This document shows positions 13,674 through 21,356 of a stretch of 24,830 bases of DNA, piece after piece. A model generated the notes under the pieces. That model was not told the DNA's origin, searched no databases, and saw nothing but the letters and a program-made list of their open reading frames with translations. The number at the start of each line of letters is the position of its first letter. The first letter of the stretch is position 1. This DNA comes from DASXTW01 sp046726275 (lineage in GTDB: Bacteria > Actinomycetota > UBA4738). The position numbers and the translations under genes were made by a program. The stretch spans positions 1 to 24,830 of the forward strand of contig JBKPAF010000017.1 of NCBI GenBank assembly GCA_046726275.1. Direction: 5' to 3'.

Positions 13674-14231
13674 TCAGCCCGCGACCACCTGGAAGGCGAC
13701 CGATACCCGGACGGGCGGGTTGAAGGGAGCGTGGTCGGCGGCGACGAACTCCGCCGCCAGCACGTGGCGCCCAGGCTTCACCTCGACCGAGCGAGTCAGC
13801 GTGGGGCCCATGAACACCAGGGCGCCGTCCAGGAACAGGTGGATGTGTCCCTGGTCCGGTCTGACCCTGGTCGAGGTGAACGGAACGATCGTTGCGCCCC
13901 GGAGCTGCAGCCCGACGGGGACGGAAGCGGGATTCCCCGTGAAGGCCTCGGCGGCGACGGGGGAGAGGAAACGCAGTCGGGCGGTGCTGGCAGGGCGGCT
14001 GCCGGAGGCTCCAGGCCGGATGATCGGCGGGAGAACCACCGCCAGGACGAGTGCGGTGACCGCCAGACCCGCGGCGGCCCAAGCTGCCACCCGCGGGAGT
14101 TTGCGGAAGGACCTCTCCCGAAGGCGCTGGACGGCGACCAGGCCGAGGACGACCGCTCCCAGGAACAGGAACGTGGAGACTCCCTGGTCGATGGGGGCAC
14201 TGCGGCCGTCGCCGAGAAGAGCGGGCGTCAG
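13674..14231 (-). CDS. membrane-anchored DUF4399-like (GHxH) domain protein
   Basis: This 185-aa protein has an N-terminal hydrophobic segment (STFLFLGAVVLGLVAVQRL), a basic loop, a second one (AAWAAAGLAVTALVLAVVLPPII) and then an exposed beta-rich domain. That domain has GHIHLFLD and ends in VKPGRHVLAAEFVAADHAPFNPPVRVSVAFQV. It is clearly paralogous to the lipoprotein at 16868-17293. The paired histidines might bind copper; this is inference. There is no ATG, GTG or TTG before the first hydrophobic segment. The only candidate is CTG 14231, which overlaps the upstream TGA by four bases (CTGA), like other junctions here. A shorter GTG start at 14090 would lose the first helix. It is the last gene of the envelope polycistron. 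Confidence 0.65.
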   Translation of the reverse strand: MTPALLGDGRSAPIDQGVSTFLFLGAVVLGLVAVQRLRERSFRKLPRVAAWAAAGLAVTALVLAVVLPPIIRPGASGSRPASTARLRFLSPVAAEAFTGNPASVPVGLQLRGATIVPFTSTRVRPDQGHIHLFLDGALVFMGPTLTRSVEVKPGRHVLAAEFVAADHAPFNPPVRVSVAFQVVAG

Positions 14232-15055
14232 TCTCTCCAGGGGTCGGCCCGCCTCCGCGGTGGCGGGCGGCGCCTGCGTTGCCGGGCCCGACGCGATCCG
14301 CGAGTCCTTCTGCGGATCCCGAGCTCGGCGATCCCGATCGTGGCGATGATGGCGGCCAGGACGCCGAACAGGATGACCCTGTAGACGATGGTGCCGGACG
14401 ACGTGCGGGCCGGGGTCCCCAATCGGGTCTGTCCCACGGCGAAGTAGCCGAGCTCGCTCACGTTTCCCTGAACGAGGTGCTGGCCGACCGAGTCGATGCT
14501 CTGAACGGCGGTCCAAGACGTCCCGTCGGTCGACTGCAGCACCGTGTGCCGGTGCTGCAGCGCGTCGGTCGCCCCCGGATAGGCCAGCACGAGCTGGCCG
14601 GCGGTCGAGAGAGCCCCGACGGTCGCCCGGCTCGGTCGGTAGGCGCCGGTGATCCGGTAGACGTTGCCGGAGAGCTGCATCCCTCTGGGGAGGCTCGCTC
14701 CGGCCGCCGGAGCGAGGGGAACGATCTGGAGGAGCACGGAACGATCGCCCGTCGACGCCGGGATCGCACCCGCGCCCAGGGCCAGGCTCGATTGGCCGTC
14801 GTCCGTGCTGAACACCCCGGCCTCCGAGCCGGTGAGGGGGTCCAACGTGATGGCGAACCGACCTGAGGAGGGCTGTTGGTTCGTGGCTGCGAGGCTGGGG
14901 GGTGGGCGTACCCACCGGTAGGGAGGGGGAGGGGCGAACCCGTCCAGGATCGGCCGCCGTGCCAGCGGGCTGAGCCGTCCGCTCACCGCCGCCCCGACGA
15001 GATACACGGCGGCCACAACCACCCCCGCGGCCAGGGCTCTTCGCGAACCCGTCAC
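14228..15055 (-). CDS. two-TM membrane protein with a beta-rich exposed region, unknown function
   Basis: This 275-aa protein is not recognised. It has an N-terminal signal anchor (ALAAGVVVAAVYLVGAAVSG, about residues 7-26), a proline-rich linker and about 180 mostly polar, beta-rich residues. A C-terminal membrane helix (VYRVILFGVLAAIIATIGIAELGI) and an Arg-rich cytoplasmic tail follow. The topology suggests an external sensing or binding domain held between two helices. GTG 15055 overlaps the stop of the binding-protein gene (GTGA), so translation is coupled and the longer 302-codon reading is rejected. Its position in the copper polycistron suggests an envelope copper role, but no metal motif is evident. 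Confidence 0.7.
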   Translation of the reverse strand: MTGSRRALAAGVVVAAVYLVGAAVSGRLSPLARRPILDGFAPPPPYRWVRPPPSLAATNQQPSSGRFAITLDPLTGSEAGVFSTDDGQSSLALGAGAIPASTGDRSVLLQIVPLAPAAGASLPRGMQLSGNVYRITGAYRPSRATVGALSTAGQLVLAYPGATDALQHRHTVLQSTDGTSWTAVQSIDSVGQHLVQGNVSELGYFAVGQTRLGTPARTSSGTIVYRVILFGVLAAIIATIGIAELGIRRRTRGSRRARQRRRRPPPRRRADPWRD

Positions 15056-16296
15056 GAGGCCAGGGGCAGTGCCGTGATCGGCTCCGTGGCGAACTGGGGC
15101 GGCCACACCACAGCGCGACGATTCACGCCCGTCCATTCCCAGATGACGCTGGCAGCCAGGAGGTTGGCCCCGGCGTCGGCTCGATCAGGCGGCACGAGCT
15201 TGAGGCCGCTTCCGTTGGGAAGGCCGCCGGGTGCGATCCGCGTCCGCAACGCGGCAGCCGCGACCGCCTGTGGAGTCATCTGGGCCGCGTTCGGCATGAC
15301 GTCGTGGAAAAGGGCCCACGCGGCCGAGAACCCCGCCAGGGCTGGCGCGCTCATCTTCTCGCCGTACCTCGATCGATAGGCGTCGCGGGCCCGGTCCAGC
15401 AGGCGGCGCGCAGACGGAGTCAGCCCGGAGGGATCGAAGGCGTCGCTGTCGGGCTTGTCCGAGGCGAACAGTCCGACGGCGTCCCGGCCCAGCGCGGCGC
15501 CGAAGGCGGGCATGCAGAAGCTCGACGACGTCCCGATGCCTGCGACCAGCGGCACGTGCTGGCGGACCAGCTCGCGGCGAAGGGCGATCCCATCTTCGAG
15601 ATACGCGGACACGAACAAGACGTCGGGTCGGGCCCGGCCGATCCGGCCGACGACTTCCGAGAGGTCGGATCGCCTGGCGGGATAGGGGAACTGCCCGGCG
15701 AAGGTGAGACCGCGCACATGGATCTCCTGTACCGCGCCGGCGGCCACGGTGGATCCATACAGGTCGTCGACGTTTGCCACCGCGAAGCGGAGCGAGGTGG
15801 CAGCACGACCGAGCAGCGGCGACAGCCGGTCCGCGACGAAGGACACGGCCGCTCGACCCAGGACCTGGCCGCTGGGAGCGATCCGAAAGAAGGATCGGCC
15901 GCTGCCCGGACCGGGCATCGATCCAACCGCGCCGGTCTCCCAGAACATCATGCCGCGCCGAGTGGCCTCGGTGGATGCCGGAGCCGAGATGGTGCTCCCG
16001 TAACTTCCCAGCACAAATCGGACGCCGCGCCTCGACAGCGCCGCCACCGCTCCAGGCGCGGCGTCTGGCCCCGGGACGTCCACCGGATCGAGCTCGATAG
16101 GCCTGCCATCAACGCCGCCGTCGGCGTTGACCAGATCGACGGCGAGGGCGGCACCTCGATACTCGTCGACCCCGCCCGGACCCTGACCCCCGCTTAAGGG
16201 GTACAGGGCACCGGCGCGGATAGGTTGCGGGGAGCTCGAGCACGCGCTCGCCACGAGCGCAACCGAGACCGACAGGACGGCGACCACCCGGCTCAT
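15052..16296 (-). CDS. periplasmic-binding-protein-like lipoprotein (Peripla_BP_6 / LivK type)
   Basis: This 414-aa protein has a lipoprotein signal, MSRVVAVLSVSVALVASAC, with lipobox Cys19. Then follows a two-lobed type-1 binding fold: PIRAGALYPLSGGQGPGGVDEYRGAALAVDLVNADGGVDGRPIELDPVD, then VRFVLGSYGST, EATRRGMMFWETGAVG and a later RPDVLFVSAYLEDG. This family usually binds amino acids, amides or small organics for ABC uptake or as part of sensors. No permease or ATPase gene is nearby, so it is an orphan; the ligand is unknown. ATG 16296 overlaps the stop of the protease gene (ATGA), and it is followed by another 4-base overlap. Confidence 0.85.
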   Translation of the reverse strand: MSRVVAVLSVSVALVASACSSSPQPIRAGALYPLSGGQGPGGVDEYRGAALAVDLVNADGGVDGRPIELDPVDVPGPDAAPGAVAALSRRGVRFVLGSYGSTISAPASTEATRRGMMFWETGAVGSMPGPGSGRSFFRIAPSGQVLGRAAVSFVADRLSPLLGRAATSLRFAVANVDDLYGSTVAAGAVQEIHVRGLTFAGQFPYPARRSDLSEVVGRIGRARPDVLFVSAYLEDGIALRRELVRQHVPLVAGIGTSSSFCMPAFGAALGRDAVGLFASDKPDSDAFDPSGLTPSARRLLDRARDAYRSRYGEKMSAPALAGFSAAWALFHDVMPNAAQMTPQAVAAAALRTRIAPGGLPNGSGLKLVPPDRADAGANLLAASVIWEWTGVNRRAVVWPPQFATEPITALPLAS

Positions 16297-16871
16297 CGGA
16301 TCACCGCCATGAGATTCGCCAACGCGTGCGTGGCCGCGGGCACGGTCCAATGGCCCGACGCCCATCGCTGCCACGAGAGCAAGAGGCCCGCGCCGAGATC
16401 CACCCAGAGCACTGGCATCCCGTAGGCAGGCACATGGACCAGGGCGAAGAGGACCGCCGATCCGACCACAGCGACGGCGGCTCCGTGGCGAACCAGCCGG
16501 CCGAACAGGAATCTGCGAAAGAAAGCCTCCTCCGCCACCGCCGCAAGCGTGTTCAGGAAGAGGGCACTCCGAGCGATCGGGAAGGGGATGCTTGGACCGG
16601 ACACGAGCCCGCTCAACAGGAACGCGCCAGCCCCGACGGCCACAACCAGGGAGGGGCTGGCCACCGCAGGCCCTGGCCGCGGTTCGGGATGTGCGAGCGA
16701 CATGGCCGCCAGTAGCACGTACGTTCCTCCCATGATCAGTACGGCGCCGGGGAGATCAGAGGCCAGGGGCCTGAAGAGCAGCAGACACACGCCCGACAGG
16801 AGGATCCCGGCGGAGTGGAACTCGACGGCCGGTCCAGCCGGTCTCGCGGAAGCGGTGAGCGCCCGGCTCAC
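16293..16871 (-). CDS. CPBP family intramembrane metalloprotease
   Basis: This 192-aa multi-pass protein has the CPBP (Abi/Rce1-like) motifs: E114-E115-x-x-x-R119 in AEEAFFRRFLFG, H146 in FALVHVPAYG, and H182-x-x-x-N186 in THALANLMAV. The glutamates and histidines form the catalytic metal-water site inside the membrane. Bacterial members act in bacteriocin self-protection, protein maturation or unknown roles. GTG 16871 overlaps the stop of the upstream lipoprotein gene (GTGA) and its own stop overlaps the next start. Its presence in a copper polycistron is unusual. It might process one of the encoded lipoproteins, but this is inference. Confidence 0.88.
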   Translation of the reverse strand: MSRALTASARPAGPAVEFHSAGILLSGVCLLLFRPLASDLPGAVLIMGGTYVLLAAMSLAHPEPRPGPAVASPSLVVAVGAGAFLLSGLVSGPSIPFPIARSALFLNTLAAVAEEAFFRRFLFGRLVRHGAAVAVVGSAVLFALVHVPAYGMPVLWVDLGAGLLLSWQRWASGHWTVPAATHALANLMAVIR

Positions 16872-17293
16872 GTCTGCACCTCGAACGTGACCGCGGTGAA
16901 CACCCTCGGATCGAACGGCCTATGGTCGGCCGCCACGAACTCGACGCGCAGGATGTGCATCCCGGGCTTCACGTTCTCCAGGTCCTGGGTGGTCGAGAAA
17001 TTCATCGCCACGATCTGATTGTCGAGGTACACGTGGAGATGCCCCTCGTCGGGCTCGATGTGGGTGGTCGTGGCCTGGATGATCTTCGCCCCACTGAGTT
17101 CCACCTCGATCGGCACGTCGGACCCGTGGACGATCTCACCGTTGGTGGGGGAGAGGATCTGGAGATCGGCCGGGCTGCTTGGCCGAGACTGCGCGCCGTT
17201 CGGGGTCTCGCCCTTTCCGCAGGCGGCGGCCAGGAGGGAAGTTATCCCCAGGGCCCACACGACGAGGATCCGGGCGAGGCGTCGTCGATGCAT
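16868..17293 (-). CDS. lipoprotein with a DUF4399-like (GHxH) domain
   Basis: This 141-aa protein has an Arg-rich N-terminus, a hydrophobic stretch and lipobox LAAAC with Cys25, so it should be lipid-anchored outside. A short Ser/Pro linker leads to a beta-sandwich-like domain: LQILSPTNGEIVHGSDVPIEVELSGAKI, GHLHVYLDNQIVAM and VKPGMHILRVEFVAADHRPFDP. The domain resembles DUF4399 and is paralogous to the domain at 13674-14231. ATG 17293 is chosen because it starts the signal and has GAAGGGA about seven bases upstream. An in-frame GTG at 17314 would give a 4-base overlap with the CopC-CopD stop. Copper binding by the histidines is inference from context. Confidence 0.75.
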   Translation of the reverse strand: MHRRRLARILVVWALGITSLLAAACGKGETPNGAQSRPSSPADLQILSPTNGEIVHGSDVPIEVELSGAKIIQATTTHIEPDEGHLHVYLDNQIVAMNFSTTQDLENVKPGMHILRVEFVAADHRPFDPRVFTAVTFEVQT

Positions 17294-17310
17294 TCGTATC
17301 CCTTCCCTTC

Positions 17311-19293
17311 TCACGGAGTGATGTGCTGCTCGAAGTAGGCGTCGTATACGGTTCCCTCCCTGGTCGCGGCCTGGATCCGGAACCTCCAGTGGCCCTCGTC
17401 CAGCTTTACGTTCGCCACGAAGTGTCCGGCGTCGAATCTCGTCAGCGGCAGCTCTTCCGCAGCTCCCGAAGGCGTGACCGCCGTGCCCGATGCCGAGGCG
17501 ATGGGCTGCTCGTCCCCGGATGCCTGGAAGAACGTGAAGTGGACGGTGTTGTTGCCCGCCTTCCCCGGATCGACGTATGCCTCAAGCGAGGCCCCGCCGG
17601 CCAGGGCGACGGTGTAGAGCGTCGGTTGACCCGGGATCTGGGAAACCTGGATGCGTTGCGGCGGGAGTTCGGGAGTGAACACCAATGGCACCTCGACCGA
17701 GCCGCTCGCATCCTGGACGAGCATCGACACGTTCCATCTTCCATCCATCGAGATGACCGTCCCTTGCCCCGCCCAGATCCCCCCCATTGCCTTCGTCAGC
17801 TCGACGACGGGCGTGCCGAGCTCTGGGTGGCCCGTCAGGCCGAAGCTCAGGCTGACTCGGCTCGCATCGACGGGCCGGCCGCTGTCGTAGTCGGTGACCA
17901 GGGCGGCGAATCGATTGGGCCCGATCGTGCCCGGCGTGATCCCCAATCGCACGCGAACGGAGGTGGCGAAGTCGCTCCCCCTGACCACCACCTGAGCCGG
18001 CGCTGGTGTCCGTACGGCTGAGGCGGTCGAGCTCGCCGGGGGGAGCTGGGTGAGAACGCCGGTCACCCCAAGGATCGCTCCGGCGATCAGAACCTCTCCC
18101 CAGACGGTGTGGCGCAGGGAGGCGATGGGGCGGGTGCCGCCCACGATTCCCGGCACGTTCAGATACCGGTTGCGAGCCCCCAGGGCGATCAGTCCCGCGG
18201 CCAGCCCGATCTTGACCAGCAACGCCACGCCGAAGCTCGTGTCGAACAAGCGTCTCCAGTCCGCTGGGCCTCCGACCTCGCTGATCGCCCGCATCGCGCC
18301 GGTCAGAACGACCGAAGCCAGAGCGATGCCGGCGAGCCAGGAGAACCGCCGAATCGCTTCGACCCGGCCGCCGGTGCCTCGGCCCTGGACGCCCAGAAGG
18401 AGCCAGACGAGGCCACCGATCCACATGCCCACGGCGAGCAGGTGCACCCACTGCACGCCGATGTCGAACCAGCGCAGGGAGCTCACAGCACCCGCGTGAC
18501 CCGCTTCGGCGTGAAGCCACATGGTTCCCGCGGATGCCAGCCCCAGGAACACCAACGTGATCCGACCCGGCTTGACCAGAAGGGATCCGACGGCCACGCC
18601 GGCCACGGCGAGGCCGATGGCCTGCCGGACGAGACCGCCGCCGGCCCCGGAGGACAGCAGTCGGCCGAGGGATACCCCGACCGAGGAGCGCTCGGCCAGG
18701 ACCATGGCAACGAGGCCCGCCGCCGAGAGGAGCCACGCGAGGATGAGAAGGAACCGCTCGGTCTGCGGCACGTTCCTGAACACCAGCAGTCCCGTTGCCG
18801 CCCCTCCGATGAGCACGGCGAGCCCCCAATACAGCGCCCACCGTCCCGCGGTCGCCAACGGGGAGGGTGACGGGGTCACCGGAGCCGCCCGAGCCCCCAG
18901 AGGCGCGCCGACGCCGACCGGTGCGACCCCCACCCCAAAGGAGAAGGATCCTCCCGTGACATGGCCGTCCACCCCCGACAGGACACGCCAGGTCACCGTG
19001 TACACGCCGTCACCGATGGGTTGGATGGGCATCCGAACCGTCCGCGGATCACCGCGGACTCGTTCGAGCTCCCCCGCGTCCACAGCCCGTCCGGTCGAAT
19101 CGAGCACGTGGACGACGGACAGGTCGACATCGGGGGACTCGGTGAAGGTGATCTCGACGCGTGAAGGCGGTTCCTCCAGCACGGCGCCGTCGGCCGGGTT
19201 GGAACGAAGGACGAGTGCGTGGGCCTCGGCCGACGAGGCGGTCAGGAGAACCCAGAGCCCAGCGATCAGGCCGAGCGCGACGGCTCTCTGCAT
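17311..19293 (-). CDS. CopC-CopD fusion with a C-terminal exposed domain
   Basis: This 660-aa protein joins three parts. After a signal peptide cleaved near SAEA-HAL comes a CopC domain (25-120). Its Cu(II) site residues are visible as the mature N-terminal His25 and D109-G-H111; no Met-rich Cu(I) loop is seen. A CopD membrane domain follows (about 145-435), with WALYWGLAVLIGG, TMWLHAEAGHAG, VHLLAVGMWIGGLVWLL and LVKIGLAAGLIALGARNRY. The last 220 residues form an exposed beta-rich, YtkA-like region. Such fusions are widespread in Gram-positive bacteria and are linked to copper uptake or tolerance. ATG 19293 has AGGGA five bases upstream and lies seven bases after the preceding gene. Confidence 0.92.
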   Translation of the reverse strand: MQRAVALGLIAGLWVLLTASSAEAHALVLRSNPADGAVLEEPPSRVEITFTESPDVDLSVVHVLDSTGRAVDAGELERVRGDPRTVRMPIQPIGDGVYTVTWRVLSGVDGHVTGGSFSFGVGVAPVGVGAPLGARAAPVTPSPSPLATAGRWALYWGLAVLIGGAATGLLVFRNVPQTERFLLILAWLLSAAGLVAMVLAERSSVGVSLGRLLSSGAGGGLVRQAIGLAVAGVAVGSLLVKPGRITLVFLGLASAGTMWLHAEAGHAGAVSSLRWFDIGVQWVHLLAVGMWIGGLVWLLLGVQGRGTGGRVEAIRRFSWLAGIALASVVLTGAMRAISEVGGPADWRRLFDTSFGVALLVKIGLAAGLIALGARNRYLNVPGIVGGTRPIASLRHTVWGEVLIAGAILGVTGVLTQLPPASSTASAVRTPAPAQVVVRGSDFATSVRVRLGITPGTIGPNRFAALVTDYDSGRPVDASRVSLSFGLTGHPELGTPVVELTKAMGGIWAGQGTVISMDGRWNVSMLVQDASGSVEVPLVFTPELPPQRIQVSQIPGQPTLYTVALAGGASLEAYVDPGKAGNNTVHFTFFQASGDEQPIASASGTAVTPSGAAEELPLTRFDAGHFVANVKLDEGHWRFRIQAATREGTVYDAYFEQHITP

Positions 19294-19300
19294 GGGGTCC

Positions 19301-20017
19301 CTATCTTTGATCCGTGGCGCTCGTCGATGGGGCCGTCACCGACACGCCGCGACGCTCCCGGCGCCGGCTCGAAGCGAGGGCCACCCCCCCCAGGATTACA
19401 CCTAGCGCTCCGACCCCGATGCCGACGTACGCGATCGTCTTCGCAGAGTCCGCCTGCTCCTTGGCCGAGGTCTGCTGCGCGGCGATCGCTTTGGTCAATC
19501 GGGGGACCTCCCGGCTGATCCGCTGGGCCACCTGCGCCACGGTCGGGTCCTTGACGGGAAACTCCACCTGCGCGGGATCGCTCACCTCACTGAGCGTGGT
19601 GGGGGAGGACGAGAAGCTCTCGTCGATCTCTTGGCTCCCGATGGTCCCGAAGAAGTGGAACGTGTACGCACCGGGTCTGGTTGGGAAGAACCACGCTCGA
19701 TAGTCTCCCGGGGTTCCGAACTCTCCCACCTCGAAGTTCGGCTCCAGAGCGAGCTCCATCTTCTGGTCGCCGAAGATGACCTCGACCTTCAGGCTGTCGC
19801 CCAGGTCGGTCACGGGCTTCTCCTCCGCGTCGGAGAGGATCAGAGCGACGCTGTTCTTCTGACCCGCGTAGGCCGGCTCGTCGCCGAAGCCCACCAGGAA
19901 GTGATAGGGGCCGACGTGGCGCTCCTCGTGGGCCAGGGCCCGGCTCGAGGTCCCGATCACCATCATGGCCGCGACGCTCACGATCACGCCCGCCAAAGCG
20001 GCCGCACGTCTCTGCAT
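19301..20017 (-). CDS. secreted, C-terminally membrane-anchored protein of the copper locus
   Basis: This 238-aa protein has a signal peptide (LAGVIVSVAAMMVIGTSSRALA) followed directly by HEERHVGPYH, a mature end that opens with His. A beta-rich exposed domain (to about residue 150) contains VGFGDEPAYAGQKNSVALILSD, YRAWFFPTRPGAYTFHFFGTI. A predicted helical stretch (PRLTKAIAAQQTSAKEQADSAKTI) and one C-terminal membrane helix (VGIGVGALGVILGGVALA) with an Arg-rich tail follow. The layout is like YcnI- or CopC-type copper proteins, with a His at the mature N-terminus, but no family is firmly recognised. ATG 20017 has GAGGAGG just upstream. It lies seven bases before the CopC-CopD gene. Confidence 0.78.
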   Translation of the reverse strand: MQRRAAALAGVIVSVAAMMVIGTSSRALAHEERHVGPYHFLVGFGDEPAYAGQKNSVALILSDAEEKPVTDLGDSLKVEVIFGDQKMELALEPNFEVGEFGTPGDYRAWFFPTRPGAYTFHFFGTIGSQEIDESFSSSPTTLSEVSDPAQVEFPVKDPTVAQVAQRISREVPRLTKAIAAQQTSAKEQADSAKTIAYVGIGVGALGVILGGVALASSRRRERRGVSVTAPSTSATDQR

Positions 20018-20075
20018 TGGTCCTCCTCTCAGCGGTGGCACACGCCTCGCCCTCGCTTGGGCGGAGCTCGGGGCG

Positions 20076-20094
20076 CTCCCCGTGGTCCGGGGAG
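20076..20094 (-). repeat. hairpin between two genes of the copper polycistron
   Basis: CTCCCCG (20076-20082) and CGGGGAG (20088-20094) form a perfect 7-bp stem with a 5-base loop in the 90-base gap between two minus-strand genes. There is no U-run on the minus strand, so a processing or stability element is as likely as a terminator. Confidence 0.35.
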
Positions 20095-20107
20095 GGGGCA
20101 GGCTGAC

Positions 20108-20746
20108 TCAGAGAGAAGGAGGGCCGCGAAGGCCGGCGCCACCGCGGAGAACCTGCGGCGGGGACGCGTCAGCGAATGCCGGGAATGGATGGCGGACCAG
20201 TGGGCGCTCGAATCGAGGCCGCACGACCCACCGGGAAATGGTCGCGGCGACGCGGCCGAACCAGAGAAGGACGAGCGCACCCCCGCAGGCGACCGCGATC
20301 TGGATGGCCACCCCAAGCAGCAGGAGGTGGTGCTGGAACATCTGTGTGACGGGCTCGCCGGCGAACGCCCGCTCGACGGCTTCCACGGCGACGAACGCCG
20401 ATACTTGGATCACGGCCAATCGGAGGGCCAGAGCCGCCGGCCCATCTTCGCCCGTCCGATGCCCCCGCCGGGCTTCGCTCAGGTGGCGGACGAGAACGGT
20501 CCCGAGGGACGCGAACCCGAGGATGGCGGCGGCCTTTACCACGAGCATCCAGTACCCGTGGCCACTCTGGGAAAGGACCTCGGCGCGCAGGTGCGCATCC
20601 GGGAACGCGAGCGCGTAGCCGAGCCAATGGCCCACCACCGCACCCACCACGGCCATTCCGGCCAGGGGCAGGCCACGGACCGTGCGATCGTTCCGCATCT
20701 CCTTGCTAAGGATATCGCTCTGGGTGTAACGGGAGGCCCAGGTCAC
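20108..20746 (-). CDS. four-helix membrane protein, first gene of the copper envelope cluster
   Basis: This 212-aa protein shows four hydrophobic helices: LAGMAVVGAVVGHWLGYALAF, YWMLVVKAAAILGFASLGTVLV, LAVIQVSAFVAVEAV and HHLLLLGVAIQIAVACGGALVLLWFG. The C-terminus is Arg/Pro-rich. Histidines occur in or near helices (GHWLGY, SGHGYW, QHHLLL), which might suit metal contact. No family is recognised. The start is uncertain: GTG 20746 has AAAGGAT about eight bases upstream, while ATG 20698 has AAGGAG with no spacer at all, so the GTG is preferred. It is divergent from the gene at 20829. Its 90-base distance to the next gene is the largest gap in the cluster. Confidence 0.65.
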   Translation of the reverse strand: MTWASRYTQSDILSKEMRNDRTVRGLPLAGMAVVGAVVGHWLGYALAFPDAHLRAEVLSQSGHGYWMLVVKAAAILGFASLGTVLVRHLSEARRGHRTGEDGPAALALRLAVIQVSAFVAVEAVERAFAGEPVTQMFQHHLLLLGVAIQIAVACGGALVLLWFGRVAATISRWVVRPRFERPLVRHPFPAFADASPPQVLRGGAGLRGPPSL

Positions 20747-20803
20747 GGGTCAAGATCCTTTGGAAAAACCGCCTCGGCCCTTCTGGGAAAAGGTTCCGGG
20801 CGG

Positions 20804-20809
20804 TATCAT
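20804..20809 (+). promoter_or_regulatory. candidate -10 element of the small secreted protein gene
   Basis: TATCAT fits TANNNT and lies 20 bases before the ATG at 20829. The region at the usual -35 distance (TTCTGG, 20781-20786, 17-base spacer) is a weak match. Confidence 0.35.
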
Positions 20810-20828
20810 CTGCGGTGAAGGGGGTCCG

Positions 20829-21251
20829 ATGACCAGGCGTACGATCATCAGCGCGATCCTCGCTCTGGCCGTCGTCGGGGCGGTCGTATCCGTGACCAGC
20901 TTCGCCAGGAAGCCGGTGCTGGGAGCTCCCCTTCCTCAGGCTCCCCGGCGCCCGGTGGTCCAGGTCCAGGCCCCCAACCAAGTCCCCCAGCACACCCGCC
21001 CGGAGTGCCAATCTTCGGCGTTCATCGACTACACCAGCGAGGCCACGGGAAAGTCCACGGTCCGCGCAGCGGTTCGCGCGTATCGCCCGGGTGCCCGCAA
21101 CCTGCGGATCACCTCGTTCAGCCGGCACAGCGCGGAGGTTGACGAGCTCAGAGGCACCGTCAGGGTGGCCAGCTACCATCTTTTCCGCGCCGGACACGGC
21201 TGGCTGGTGGACCGTGCGGACACATTCGGTCCGTGCACCGCTCCTGAGTAG
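20829..21251 (+). CDS. small secreted or membrane-anchored protein, unknown function
   Basis: This 140-aa protein has a short basic N-terminus and one hydrophobic segment (IISAILALAVVGAVVSVTSFA), either signal peptide or anchor. A proline-rich linker (PLPQAPRRPVVQVQAP) and an exposed domain of about 80 residues follow. The domain begins at RPECQSSAFIDYTSEATGKS, has VRVASYHLFRAGHGWLVDRADTFGPC, and holds two cysteines that may pair. No family is recognised. ATG 20829 has AAGGGGG just upstream; an in-frame start at 20760 has none and precedes the hydrophobic segment by extra residues. It is divergent from the copper cluster and 106 bases before znuA. Confidence 0.7.
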   Translation: MTRRTIISAILALAVVGAVVSVTSFARKPVLGAPLPQAPRRPVVQVQAPNQVPQHTRPECQSSAFIDYTSEATGKSTVRAAVRAYRPGARNLRITSFSRHSAEVDELRGTVRVASYHLFRAGHGWLVDRADTFGPCTAPE

Positions 21252-21315
21252 CTGACCCGGGCATCGCCCGCGACGCCCGCTGCTCCAGGCCCCGCCCCGC
21301 AGGGATTCCTCCTGC

Positions 21316-21345
21316 TTGACGCTCCCTGGAACGCGCGGCTAGAGT
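21316..21345 (+). promoter_or_regulatory. znuA promoter
   Basis: TTGACG (21316-21321) and TAGAGT (21340-21345) are separated by 18 bases and match housekeeping -35 and TANNNT -10 elements. Transcription would start near 21352, only about six bases before the ATG at 21358, so the message is nearly leaderless. Confidence 0.65.
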
Positions 21346-21356
21346 TTCGCCTCGAG

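Noticed and set aside
21258..21270. CGGGC-ATC-GCCCG hairpin after the small secreted gene as a terminator
   Set aside because: The stem is only 5 bp with a 3-base loop and no U-run; such structures are expected by chance in this GC-rich sequence.
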